35,977 nucleotides of DNA, from the NCBI GenBank assembly GCA_017304135.1, contig JAFLBB010000048.1, positions 1 to 35,977 on the forward strand, given 5' to 3'. Under the pieces are notes generated by a model, which did not search any database, was not told the origin of the DNA, and saw only the letters and a list, made by a program, of their open reading frames with translations. This stretch comes from Acidobacteriota bacterium. Lineage in GTDB: Bacteria > Acidobacteriota > Terriglobia > Bryobacterales > Bryobacteraceae. Within the stretch, counting starts at the first letter, position 1; each line of letters starts with the position of its first letter. The translations under genes and the position numbers were made by a program. This document shows positions 7,362 through 15,300 of this stretch, piece by piece.

Positions 7362-10300
7362 GTCGGTGTTTGTGTGGGGCGTGCTCCTGCTGCCGGGCGG
7401 GGCCTGGGCCCAGACGGCGGGCGCGGCGTTGACGGGCCGCGTGGAAGATGCGCAGGGCCGGGCGGCGCGCGATGTGAAGGTGGAAGCCCGGAGCGTGATG
7501 GCGGGGACCGGGTTCAGCGCAGTGACGAACGAGAGCGGCGCTTACCGGATTGCCTCGTTGCCCGTGGGGCGGTATGTGGTGCGCTTTGCGCTGCCGGGCT
7601 TCCAGAGCACGGAGGTCCAGGACGTGGAGTTGCACGTCGGGCAGGAGCGGCAGTTGGATGCGCGGCTGGCGGTGGCGGGCCAGCAGGAGACGTTGACGGT
7701 GACGGCGCCGTTGGGGCCGTTGGACACGCAGGTGTCGGCGTCGTCGCGCACGGTGCTCGAAGAGGAGGTTCAGAATCTGCCGCTGAACGGGCGGCAGTTG
7801 CAGAACCTCGCGTTGCTGGCTCCGGGGATTGCGGCGGGCTGGAACTGGTCGACGGCGGCCAACCGGTATGGCAAGGCGCGAGAGAACCTGGAAGGCGCGT
7901 TCAATGTGAATGGGGCGCGGGCGCGTTCGAACAACTTCACGCTGGATGGGATCACGCTCAACCTACGGCAATATGGGGTGGTCAATTTCGAGCCGTCGGT
8001 GGAGGCCGTGCAGGAGTTCCGGCTGGTGATGGGAACGCCGGCGGCGGAGTATGGTTCGACGATGGGCTCGGCGGTGACGCTGGTGACGCGTAGCGGCGGC
8101 GAATCGTATCGGGGGAGCCTGTATGAGTTCTTCCGCAACGACTGGCTGGATGCGAACAATCCCTTCAACAAGGCGGCCGGACTGCGGCGCGGCAAGCTGC
8201 GGCAGAACCAGTTTGGCGGTTCGTTGGGCGGACCGATTCATGGAAAGTCGCACTTCTTCTTTGTAAATACGGAACTGCTGCGCATTGTCGAGGGCGTGGA
8301 GACGCGCCTGACGAGCGTGCCCACGGCGGAGGAGAGCCGCGGGTTGCTGGCGATCCAGGATGCGGGCGGGCCGCGCACGCTCGACCTTTCCTCGCGCATC
8401 AATCCGACGAGCCGGAATCTGCTGAGCCTGTTCCCCGCCCCGAACAACGGCGGCGCGGCGGCGTTGAACTACAGTTCGTCTCTGTTGATCCGGTTGAACG
8501 ACTATCAGACGCACGCGCGCACGGACCACTACCTGAGCGCGAAGGACCTGGTGACGGTGCGCTTTTCGTGGAACCTGAACGGTCAGGAGTATGTGATCAA
8601 CCGATTTGGCGGCCCGTTCATTCCGGGGTTTTCGCTGCCGAATCCGGAGAAGACGGTGAACGCGGGTGTTGGCTACACGCGCACGATTGGTGCGTCTATG
8701 GTGAATGAGTTGCGCGTCGGCGTGAACCGCTACCGCAATCCGCTGGCTAACGGCGACCCGCGCTCGGCCGAAGAGTTTGGTCTTCCGAATGGCAGCGTGG
8801 CGAATGGGATTCCGTCGGTCGAATTCCGGGGCGGCACGCTGGAGAGCCTGGGCGGGTTGGCCTGGTTCAATCGCGATCAGAACGAGACGACCTATCAAGC
8901 GTCGGACTCGCTCAGTTACCTTGTTGGCGGCCATAGCCTGAAGTTCGGCGGCACGCTGTTCCGTCAGCACATGAATACACGCGGCGCGTATAACCAGCGC
9001 GGCACGGTGCGCTTCGATGGCACGCGGAACACGTTGGTGCCACGGCAGGCGGGCAATGAGCGCGCGGCGCTGCTGGCCGACTTTTTGCTCGGGCTTCCGT
9101 CGGAGGCAGCGATCACCGTTGGACAATTCGGACGCGGCTTCCGGCAATGGAACGGCTCGGGGTTTGTGCAGGACAGTTGGCGCGCGACGTCGCAGCTGAC
9201 GTTGAACCTGGGGTTGCGGTTCGACTATACAGCGCCGTGGACCGAGGTGAACGGAAAGCTCTCCAATGTCGTCGCCGGACGCGGGCTTGTGACCGCGGGC
9301 GAAGCGGCGTTTCCGGGCTTGTATGCGGGCGACCGTAACAACTTCGCGCCGCGGTTTGGCTTTGCCTACGATTTAGGCGGGCAGGGCAGGACGGTGGTGC
9401 GCGGCGGGTTCGGCATCCTCCACGAGACGCTGCTGCAGGCGAATTCGGTGGAGTTGGTGGAGAACAACGCGCCGTTCTCGTCGTCGGCCATCACGCGATC
9501 GCCCCTTCCGTTTGCCGCCAGTGGGCCTTCCCGCACGCTGCTGGATCTGGCGGCGCTGGCGGCGCCGTCGCGGAGCCTGGGCGCAGTGGGCAGCTTCCGG
9601 AATCCGTACACGATGCAGTTCAGCTTCGGCATCCAGCACAGGATAGCGTCGAACTGGATGCTGGAGATCGGCTACGCGGGGGCGCGGGGTGTGCGGTTGC
9701 CGGTATACCGCAATGGAAACCAGGTGCCGCTGGAAACACTGACAACGGCACAGCGAGGGCTGATTGACGCGGCTGCATCGGCCGGGCAGGACACGACGGC
9801 GCTGCTGCAACCGCTGCGGCCATACCCTCAGTTTGACAACATCACGCTGAGCGAGAACATCGCGTCGTCGGTGTATCACAGCGGCCAGGCGCGCCTCACG
9901 CGGCGGTTCGACAGCGGTCTGCTGCTGGACGCCTCTTACACGTTCGCGAAGTCAGTCGACAATGCGAGCGACTTCAATTCGGGCGATGCGTCCGAGCAGG
10001 TGCTGAACGCGTACGACCTGCGCCGGCAGCGCGCGGCGTCGAGTTTCGATGTGCCGCACCGGTTCACGGCGAGCGTGCAGTATGCGGTACCCGTGCCAGC
10101 CACGTTAAGCGGGATGGCGCGGACGGCTCTCTCCGGTTGGACACTGAACGGGTTGATCACACTGCAATCGGGGCAGCCCTTCACGCCGTACCTGCCGTTG
10201 TTCGATCCATTCCGGAACGAGGCGTTCAACCGGCCGGATGTGGTGGGCGATCCGAACGCCGGGGTGCCGGAGGGAATGGCGTTCAACCCGGCTGCGTTCG

Positions 10301-10560
10301 CGGCGCCGGCGCGCGGCACGTTCGGGAACGCGGGGCGCAACATCGTACGGGGAGACGGCTATCAGAGCTTCGACCTTTCCGTGTTCCGCACATTCCGCCT
10401 TGGCGACAGGCGTTCACTTCAGTTTCGCGGTGAGTGGATGAATGCGCTCAACACGGTGAACTACCAGGGGCCAGTCACGAACTTGTCGGCGACGCCGGGA
10501 GCGTTCATTGCCGCCGCTCCGCCGAGGGTGGCTCAGTTGGGATTGAAACTGCAATTCTAG
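7345..10560 (+). CDS. Oar-like TonB-dependent receptor with carboxypeptidase-regulatory domain
   Basis: An outer-membrane beta-barrel of about 1071 residues. With the GTG at 7345 (AAAGG 10 bases upstream) it begins with a signal peptide ending AWA-Q; a TTG directly after is an alternative, and the frame upstream is only shadow of bufC. Next come a carboxypeptidase-regulatory-like beta-sandwich (about 28-112: LTGRVEDAQGRAARDV ... GSYRIASLPVGRYVVRF-like), a plug domain (LPLNGRQLQNLALLAPG ... NFTLDGITLN ... EFRLVMGTPAAEYG), and a long barrel with periodic aromatic strands ending in a terminal Phe (LGLKLQF), the outer-membrane insertion signal. Such receptors are abundant in Acidobacteriota and mostly of unknown substrate. 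Its start overlaps bufC by 17 bases, so in this operon it may move the metal-loaded or free bufferin; that is inference. Confidence 0.88.
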   Translation: MLRFGKSVFVWGVLLLPGGAWAQTAGAALTGRVEDAQGRAARDVKVEARSVMAGTGFSAVTNESGAYRIASLPVGRYVVRFALPGFQSTEVQDVELHVGQERQLDARLAVAGQQETLTVTAPLGPLDTQVSASSRTVLEEEVQNLPLNGRQLQNLALLAPGIAAGWNWSTAANRYGKARENLEGAFNVNGARARSNNFTLDGITLNLRQYGVVNFEPSVEAVQEFRLVMGTPAAEYGSTMGSAVTLVTRSGGESYRGSLYEFFRNDWLDANNPFNKAAGLRRGKLRQNQFGGSLGGPIHGKSHFFFVNTELLRIVEGVETRLTSVPTAEESRGLLAIQDAGGPRTLDLSSRINPTSRNLLSLFPAPNNGGAAALNYSSSLLIRLNDYQTHARTDHYLSAKDLVTVRFSWNLNGQEYVINRFGGPFIPGFSLPNPEKTVNAGVGYTRTIGASMVNELRVGVNRYRNPLANGDPRSAEEFGLPNGSVANGIPSVEFRGGTLESLGGLAWFNRDQNETTYQASDSLSYLVGGHSLKFGGTLFRQHMNTRGAYNQRGTVRFDGTRNTLVPRQAGNERAALLADFLLGLPSEAAITVGQFGRGFRQWNGSGFVQDSWRATSQLTLNLGLRFDYTAPWTEVNGKLSNVVAGRGLVTAGEAAFPGLYAGDRNNFAPRFGFAYDLGGQGRTVVRGGFGILHETLLQANSVELVENNAPFSSSAITRSPLPFAASGPSRTLLDLAALAAPSRSLGAVGSFRNPYTMQFSFGIQHRIASNWMLEIGYAGARGVRLPVYRNGNQVPLETLTTAQRGLIDAAASAGQDTTALLQPLRPYPQFDNITLSENIASSVYHSGQARLTRRFDSGLLLDASYTFAKSVDNASDFNSGDASEQVLNAYDLRRQRAASSFDVPHRFTASVQYAVPVPATLSGMARTALSGWTLNGLITLQSGQPFTPYLPLFDPFRNEAFNRPDVVGDPNAGVPEGMAFNPAAFAAPARGTFGNAGRNIVRGDGYQSFDLSVFRTFRLGDRRSLQFRGEWMNALNTVNYQGPVTNLSATPGAFIAAAPPRVAQLGLKLQF

Positions 10561-10586
10561 GGACCACGTATGAGACGATTGGCCCC

Positions 10587-11888
10587 GTGATCAAGGCCGG
10601 CGCATGGAGCGAACGAGGACCATTCGCGGCGGGCGCTCTGGTGCTGCTCGGCGCGTGGCTGATGCGGCCTTACGGCAACCTCGGTGATGCGGCGAATGTG
10701 CCGTGGTTTCTCGCGGCGGCCGGTGTGATGGGCGCGGGATTTCTGGTGGGGCTCGTGTGCGGGCGAGTGAATCCGGCATGGTTCTGGATGGTGGCGCTTG
10801 CGGCGAGGATCGTGCTGTTTGGGATGACGCCAGGGCACGACGTCTACCGCTACCTGTGGGAAGGGGAGTTGCAGAACGCGGGTTACAGTCCCTATTGCTT
10901 CGCGCCTGGGGCGATGGAGCTTGGGCCGTTGCGGGACGCGCATTGGCGGATGCTGGAGCACAAAGAGGTGTCCGCCATCTATCCACCGCTGGCCGAGGTA
11001 GTGTTCCGGATGGTGACGGCGGTCTCAGCAAGCGTGGCGGCGATGAAGGCGCTGTTCGTGGCGGCGGATCTGGCCGTGTGCTGGCTATTGGTTCGGCGTC
11101 ATGGCGCTACGCTTGCTCTGGGCTACGCGTGGAATCCGCTGGTGATCTATAGCTTCTCCGGCGGCGGGCATTACGACAGCCTGTTTCTGCTGGCGATCGT
11201 GGGTGCGATCGCGCAATGGGAGGGCGGCGATTCGGCCGGGCGACGGTTGCGCGGCGCCCTGCTGCTGGGCGCGGGCGTGGCGCTGAAGTGGCTGAGCCTG
11301 CCGTTACTGGGGTGGGCATTGTGGAGGGTGTTGCGGTTGGATGGAGTGAGGCGGCTGGCGACCGTGGTGGCGGCGGCGGGAGCGCCCTTCGCCATTGCAT
11401 GGTTGGTGGTGGCCTGGGGGAGCTGGGGTTGTCCGCTTGTGCCGGGGGATTTCACGAGGGTGGCCCGGAGCGCGGAGGCTCTGCCGGCGCTGGCTTCGTG
11501 GCTTCTGCCGCCGCGGCACATACTGGATCAGAACTCCAGCTACCTGGTGATCTTCCTCGCGGTGGCTGCGATTCTGTTGTTGCGGCAAGCGGAGATGCCA
11601 CGCGCCGCGCATGCGACACTTTCAGCGGCGTTGCTCACGACGCCGATGTTTCATGCCTGGTATGGGACATGGATCCTGCCATTCCTGCCCGCCACGCGGA
11701 GTTGGGCGTCTGTCGCCTTGAGCCTGTCGGCGTTTGTGTACTTCTGGCTTCATCACACGGTGGGGCAACCAGGTGGCATCTGGCGGCAGACGGTGTGGGA
11801 GAAGCTGTTGCTGTGGGGACCGTTTGTGATGGGGTTGATCGTGGATGAATGGGCGCGGAGGCGCGTCCGGAAAGAAGATATGGCATGA
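10587..11888 (+). CDS. GT87-like polytopic membrane glycosyltransferase
   Basis: A polytopic membrane protein of about 433 residues with around ten hydrophobic helices. The loop TPGHDVYRYLWEGELQNAGYSPY (split here by position, about residues 76-98) has the DxxRYxWxGxxxxxGxxPY pattern of GT87/MptA-B-type polyprenyl-phosphate-sugar-dependent glycosyltransferases, with the Asp as probable catalytic base. A second recognisable stretch is YAWNPLVIYSFSGGGHYD. The start is uncertain: GTG 10587 gives a short cytoplasmic N terminus; the ATG at 10570 is out of frame and the far-upstream in-frame ATG lies inside the receptor gene. It begins 26 bases after the receptor stop and ends in a 4-base ATGA overlap with the selenoprotein gene, tying the two together. 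Confidence 0.72.
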   Translation: MIKAGAWSERGPFAAGALVLLGAWLMRPYGNLGDAANVPWFLAAAGVMGAGFLVGLVCGRVNPAWFWMVALAARIVLFGMTPGHDVYRYLWEGELQNAGYSPYCFAPGAMELGPLRDAHWRMLEHKEVSAIYPPLAEVVFRMVTAVSASVAAMKALFVAADLAVCWLLVRRHGATLALGYAWNPLVIYSFSGGGHYDSLFLLAIVGAIAQWEGGDSAGRRLRGALLLGAGVALKWLSLPLLGWALWRVLRLDGVRRLATVVAAAGAPFAIAWLVVAWGSWGCPLVPGDFTRVARSAEALPALASWLLPPRHILDQNSSYLVIFLAVAAILLLRQAEMPRAAHATLSAALLTTPMFHAWYGTWILPFLPATRSWASVALSLSAFVYFWLHHTVGQPGGIWRQTVWEKLLLWGPFVMGLIVDEWARRRVRKEDMA

Positions 11889-12205
11889 CGCGAATGAGGT
11901 TTTTGGGCCTGGCTGGGATGGGATTGGGCGTTTCGACGGCTTGGGCCGCGGGCGCAAGAGAGCGATTCGTTCTCGAGGTGCGACACCTGATTTGAGAGGA
12001 ATGCCGCCACTCGGTCGAGGAGGCATTGCGGAAGTTGAAGGGCGTGGTGGAAGTGTACGCCGATTTGCGGACAAGCGAGGTAGAGGTGATTGCGGAGAAG
12101 GGCGCGGTGACGGCGCGCGTGCTGGTGGAAACGGTGAACCGGACAGAGGACAGCTCGCATCGTTTTCAGGCGAAGTTGAAGCGTGGTCCGGAGCCTGTTG
12201 AATGA
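11885..12205 (+). CDS. Probable selenoprotein: periplasmic HMA/MerP-like protein with UxxC metal site (TGA read as Sec)
   Basis: Reading through one in-frame TGA (11993-11995) gives a 106-residue protein. Residues 1-22 are a signal peptide (basic start, hydrophobic core, STAWA-A). Residues 27-90 fit the heavy-metal-associated (HMA/MerP) ferredoxin-like fold: FVLEVRHLI, then U37-E38-E39-C40, then RHSVEEALRKLKGVVEVYAD (42-60), then EVEVIA and VLVETVNR. In MerP/Atx1-type proteins this position is the first Cys of the CxxC metal site, so TGA replaces precisely the catalytic-type Cys. The frame stays open for 69 codons after the TGA and both ends overlap neighbours by ATGA, which a random stop would not preserve. 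A SECIS-like hairpin follows. It is expected to bind thiophilic metals such as Hg, Cu or Ag in the periplasm. The alternative is a recent nonsense mutation, and selA/selB/selC are not in the window. Confidence 0.75.
11993..12027 (+). promoter_or_regulatory. Candidate bacterial SECIS element with its TGA codon
   Basis: After TGA 11993-11995, AATGCC (12000-12005) pairs with GGCATT (12022-12027). Above a small internal loop (with an optional C12008-G12020 pair and bulged A12009), CTC (12010-12012) pairs with GAG (12017-12019), closing the tetraloop GGTC (12013-12016). The loop begins 17 bases after the TGA. In E. coli fdhF, as I recall its sequence, an apical GGUC lies 18 bases after UGA. Loop content, distance and the bulge fit SelB recognition. 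Confidence 0.65.
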
Positions 12206-12960
12206 GGGGCCATAGCGCGCAACCGTTGGTGATTCTGTTTGCCAAGGCTCCGGTGGCGGGGCGGGTGAAGACGCGCCTGCTGCCCGTGCTGACGGCGCAG
12301 CAGGCGGCGAAGCTGCATGCGGCGCTGGTTGCGGACATGCTGCGGATGTTGGGTGAGATGAAATCGCTGGTGGAGTTGGAACTACACACGGATGCGGCGA
12401 CGGAGGCGTGGCCTGAATTTGCAGGGCCACGGAGACTGCAGAGGGCGGGCGGTCTGGGCGAGAAGCTGTTGGCGGCGATCGATGAGGGGTTGGCGCGGGG
12501 GTATCGGTCGGTGCTCGTGCTGGGGAGCGATTCGCCAGGGCTGCCGTGTTCGCATGTGGAGGAGTTGTTGTGTGGGGAAACCGACGTGAAACTCGGCCCG
12601 GCGGAGGATGGCGGCTATTACGGCATCCTGGCGCGGCGCACGGTGGCGGGCATGTTGGATGGGGTTCGGTGGTCGACTGAGCACACGATGGCTGACACGG
12701 TGGCGTCTGTCGAACGCGGCGGCCTTTCGGTGAGCTTGGGCAACAGCTGGTTTGACGTGGATGAGCCGGGGAACCTGAGGAGAATGCGCCGAGTGGTGGA
12801 GCCCGGAAGCGCTACGGCGCGGTGGCTGGGGGATGCCGATGTCCAACTACGTTTGGCGGACCGGCTGGTGTGGACCGCGGCGGAGGAAGAGAGAGGCGAG
12901 GGTCCAAAGGATTTTGGCGCCGGCGCGGATGCCGCCCACGAAGGAACCACCGATCTTTGA
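12202..12960 (+). CDS. TIGR04282-type CofC-like transferase (rSAM/selenodomain-associated transferase 1)
   Basis: A 252-residue nucleotidyl/glycosyltransferase-fold protein. LVILFAKAPVAGRVKTRLLP at the N terminus, LGSDSPGLPCSHVEELL near residue 110, LGPAEDGGYYGI near 135 and SWFDVDEPGNL near 185 are the hallmark stretches of the DUF2064/TIGR04282 family, whose name reflects frequent linkage to selenocysteine-containing domain proteins; NCBI names some members arsenosugar biosynthesis transferases. The reaction here is not known. It overlaps the stop of the Sec-HMA gene by ATGA, a direct selenium link. The last 35-40 residues (Glu/Gly-rich) run past the usual family end and overlap the convergent GT2 gene by 114 bases. 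Confidence 0.82.
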   Translation: MRGHSAQPLVILFAKAPVAGRVKTRLLPVLTAQQAAKLHAALVADMLRMLGEMKSLVELELHTDAATEAWPEFAGPRRLQRAGGLGEKLLAAIDEGLARGYRSVLVLGSDSPGLPCSHVEELLCGETDVKLGPAEDGGYYGILARRTVAGMLDGVRWSTEHTMADTVASVERGGLSVSLGNSWFDVDEPGNLRRMRRVVEPGSATARWLGDADVQLRLADRLVWTAAEEERGEGPKDFGAGADAAHEGTTDL

Positions 12961-13587
12961 TCGGCCGCCCTGGCGCGGGAGCGAGCGCACTGGCAGTTCG
13001 GCGATGCGAAGCCCTTCCTCAAGGGCGCGGACCTGCATTTCGAGTGTCCAGCCCCAGGTTCGATCGCGCATCCGCATGCGGTCGAGCGAGTCGCGGCGGA
13101 TGAGGCGGAAGGGGCCCATGTCGCGGTAGCGGTGACCCCAGCCGAGGGCCATGCCGGTTGTGGCGATGGCATTGCCGATGCGCTGCGCCCAACTCACGCC
13201 GGAGGCTTCGGCGGAGGAGGACTGGCGCGCGCCGAGAATGAAGTCGTACTGGCCGGTGAGTTGGAGAAATTCAGGCAGGCGAGCGAGATCGTCGCTGCCG
13301 TCGGCGTCGCAAAAGAGGATCCAGTCAATGGCCGCGGGTAGCTCCTGAAGGCCGCGCCAGCAGGCGGCTCCATAGCCTCGGGCCGGTTCGGTGAGCACTA
13401 CGGCGCCGCTTTGGCGTGCGATGGCGGCGGTTGCGTCGGTGCTGCCGTTGTCGACGACGCGCACATGCTCAATGCCGAGGCGTATGAGCGATTGCACCAC
13501 CCGCGCGATGGATGCGGCTTCATTGAGCGCGGGAATGATGGCGGCGACCACGGGTGGCCGCGGCATGGTGGGTATGTGATCACTCAT
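12847..13587 (-). CDS. Family 2 glycosyltransferase (dolichyl-phosphate-mannose synthase-like)
   Basis: A 246-residue soluble GT-A enzyme. AAIIPALNEAASI (about 15-27) is the nucleotide-sugar start of the fold, VDNGSTDAT follows, and FCDADGSDD (about 92-100) contains the DxD metal/UDP site. MGPFRLIRRDSL and WGWTLEMQVRALEEGLRIAELPV are typical of the DPM1/UDP-glucose:undecaprenyl- or polyprenyl-phosphate branch. There are no clear membrane helices, so the lipid carrier would be met at the membrane surface. The start overlaps the anti-sigma stop by 4 bases, making it the third gene of a sigma/anti-sigma/GT2 operon. It could supply a polyprenyl-phosphate sugar to the GT87-like protein nearby; that link is inference. 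Confidence 0.85.
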   Translation of the reverse strand: MSDHIPTMPRPPVVAAIIPALNEAASIARVVQSLIRLGIEHVRVVDNGSTDATAAIARQSGAVVLTEPARGYGAACWRGLQELPAAIDWILFCDADGSDDLARLPEFLQLTGQYDFILGARQSSSAEASGVSWAQRIGNAIATTGMALGWGHRYRDMGPFRLIRRDSLDRMRMRDRTWGWTLEMQVRALEEGLRIAELPVRSLPRQGGRSKIGGSFVGGIRAGAKILWTLASLFLRRGPHQPVRQT

Positions 13588-13853
13588 GGCGTGGACTCAC
13601 CGTTGGGCGGCGCATTGCGCAGCTTCTCGAGAATGCGGGTTGCCATGGCGGCTCCATGGGCACTCGATGCCTCCCCGGCGAAGGTGCCGCGGAGCCGCAG
13701 AGCCGCATGGCGCATCTGTTCCAGTTGCCGGCGGAGCCGGGCGCACGGGCCGCACATGGCGAGGTGGAACTGGAGGTGGAGACGCCGCCAGAGGCCGAGG
13801 GTCTGCGCTTCACCGGAATGGAGAAGCGCGGCGGCTTGTTTGCAGGTCATCAT
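13584..13853 (-). CDS. Small zinc-finger anti-sigma factor
   Basis: An 89-residue soluble protein starting with two Met codons (13853 and 13850; either may be used), the first lying over the sigma stop. C4 and the H30xxxC34xxC37 motif (FHLAMCGPC) form a ZAS zinc-binding anti-sigma domain (zf-HC2 type). There is no membrane helix, so it should be a cytoplasmic anti-sigma, possibly one that releases sigma on zinc or thiol change. Length is near that of other single-domain ZAS proteins. It is translationally coupled at both ends: to the sigma gene upstream and the GT2 gene downstream. A longer in-frame start upstream would intrude far into the sigma gene and is rejected. Confidence 0.82.
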   Translation of the reverse strand: MMTCKQAAALLHSGEAQTLGLWRRLHLQFHLAMCGPCARLRRQLEQMRHAALRLRGTFAGEASSAHGAAMATRILEKLRNAPPNGESTP

Positions 13854-14443
13854 TCGGCGTTCCCCCATCCTTTCCCTTCCAGGCATTCGCGCAGGCGGTT
13901 GCGGGCCCGAAACATGGTCACCCCTAAGTTGGTGACGGTGAGGTCGAGGATCTTACAAACCTCGGCGGTGGAGAGTTGTTCCATTTCCCGCAGGACGAAG
14001 ACGGAGCGCTGGAGCGGGGAGAGGCCGTCGAGGCAGTGGGCGATGGCCTCACCGATCTGCCGGGCTTCCTGGAGGCGAAGAAGGTCGGCGGGCGGGGTGC
14101 TCCACGACCCGCTGGCGTCGAAGCGCGATTCAAAAACATCGTCGATGGGATCGTGCTGATCGTCGCGGATGCGCTTGCGGCGGCGTTCCATGCTCTTGTG
14201 GTGGAGGATGCCGAAAAGCCAGGTGCTGGCTTGTGAGCGGCCTTCAAAGCGATGGAGGCTGGAGAGGAAAGTGAGAAAGACATCCTGGATGAGGTCTTCG
14301 GCCTCGTCTTCAGTGAATCCCATGCCGCGTGCGGCGCGGTAAAGCGGGCGGCTGTGCTCATTCACCAGGGCGGTGAGAGCTTCGGGTTCACGGCGCTTGA
14401 GCCGCGCGAGATCCCCGGCGAGGGGCGATTCCGAGGGTGTCAT
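13850..14443 (-). CDS. ECF RNA polymerase sigma factor
   Basis: A 197-residue ECF sigma factor. Region 2 is seen in ALVNEHSRPLYRAARGMGF ... EDLIQDVFLTFLSSLHRFEG ... STWLFGILHHKSMERRRKR; region 4 in LSPLQRSVFVLREMEQLSTAEVCKILDLTVTNLGVTMFRARNRL. It is the first gene of a minus-strand operon with the ZAS anti-sigma and GT2 genes and probably controls its own operon. The 137-base gap to the divergent transferase 2 gene must contain promoters for both directions. Its placement between the two selenodomain-associated transferases suggests that it could control them too, but no matching promoter pair is obvious. Confidence 0.9.
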   Translation of the reverse strand: MTPSESPLAGDLARLKRREPEALTALVNEHSRPLYRAARGMGFTEDEAEDLIQDVFLTFLSSLHRFEGRSQASTWLFGILHHKSMERRRKRIRDDQHDPIDDVFESRFDASGSWSTPPADLLRLQEARQIGEAIAHCLDGLSPLQRSVFVLREMEQLSTAEVCKILDLTVTNLGVTMFRARNRLRECLEGKGWGNAE

Positions 14444-14580
14444 GGCAGCGGGGACAGTCCTATTCTGTCAAGGGTGGACCGAGGATGTTGGCAGTGGCCG
14501 GGCCGGGTGGGTGTAATAAAGGGGAGCGAGGGGTCACTCACTCAACCGGGTCCGCGGGCTGGATCGAGAGGCGCATCAGC

Positions 14581-15267
14581 ATGATCACGGTTATCATTCC
14601 GGCGTTGAACGAAGAGCGGGAAATCGCGGGGACGATTGCGTGCGTGCGGAAGATGGAAGGGGTGATGGAGGTGATCGTCGTGGATGGGGGCAGCCGCGAT
14701 GGCACGGTTGGCATTGCGCGGGCGATAGGCGCCGTGGTGGTGGAGTGTGAACGGGGCAGAGGCCGGCAGATGCACGCAGGAGCGCTGGCGGCGAGTGGTG
14801 AGGTGTTGTGGTTTGTGCATGCCGACACGCGACCCGAGCGCGGTGCGACGCGGCAGATGCTGGCGGCGCTTGGCGATGCTTCGGTGGCGGGCGGAAATTG
14901 CACGTTGGCCTTCGATGGCGGCACGTGGGGCGCGCGACTGCTGAATGCGGCGCAACCGCTCATGAAGCGGCTTGGCGTCTACTACGGCGATTCGACGATT
15001 TTCGTGCGGCGCGCGGTGTATTGCGCGGCGGGGGGGTGCAGGCCGTATCCGCTGTTTGAGGATTCCGACCTGATTCAACGCGTTCGCGGCTTGGGGAGGT
15101 TCGTTTCATTGGAAGCGAGAGTGGTCACCTCGTCGCGGCGGTTTGAGCAGAGAGGCTTTCTGCGGACCTGCTTCCTGTGGACGAGCCTGCAGATGCTGTT
15201 CTGGTGCGGCGTGCCGGCGGAGCGGCTGGGCAGATGGTATGCGCCGGTGCGACGGGACACTGTGTAA
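14581..15267 (+). CDS. TIGR04283-type GT2 transferase (rSAM/selenodomain-associated transferase 2)
   Basis: A 228-residue GT-A glycosyltransferase. It begins MITVIIPALNEEREI with VDGGSRDGT soon after; WFVHADTRP (about 77-85) has the DxD-like HADT site typical of TIGR04283; AGGNCTLAFDG and YYGDSTIFVRR follow, and FLWTSLQMLFWCGV near the end is a short hydrophobic stretch. Family members cluster with selenodomain proteins and transferase 1 (12202-12960), and some are named arsenosugar biosynthesis transferases. Start 14581 is chosen for GAGAGG 9 bases upstream and because the upstream extension is not conserved-looking. It leads a run with the DUF547 and MerA-like genes. Confidence 0.85.
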   Translation: MITVIIPALNEEREIAGTIACVRKMEGVMEVIVVDGGSRDGTVGIARAIGAVVVECERGRGRQMHAGALAASGEVLWFVHADTRPERGATRQMLAALGDASVAGGNCTLAFDGGTWGARLLNAAQPLMKRLGVYYGDSTIFVRRAVYCAAGGCRPYPLFEDSDLIQRVRGLGRFVSLEARVVTSSRRFEQRGFLRTCFLWTSLQMLFWCGVPAERLGRWYAPVRRDTV

Positions 15268-15300
15268 GATATGGCGGCTGGCGGACACTCACGGTTGACG

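Noticed and set aside
7963..9147. Long antisense open frame (394 codons, minus strand) inside the TonB-dependent receptor gene
   Set aside because: Arg/Gln/His-rich mirror of receptor codons with no domain; chance frame.
11885..11995. Short 36-codon gene ending at the TGA
   Set aside because: It would be only a signal peptide plus one beta strand of an HMA domain; the domain continues in frame after the TGA and the downstream overlap with the next gene fits only the read-through product.
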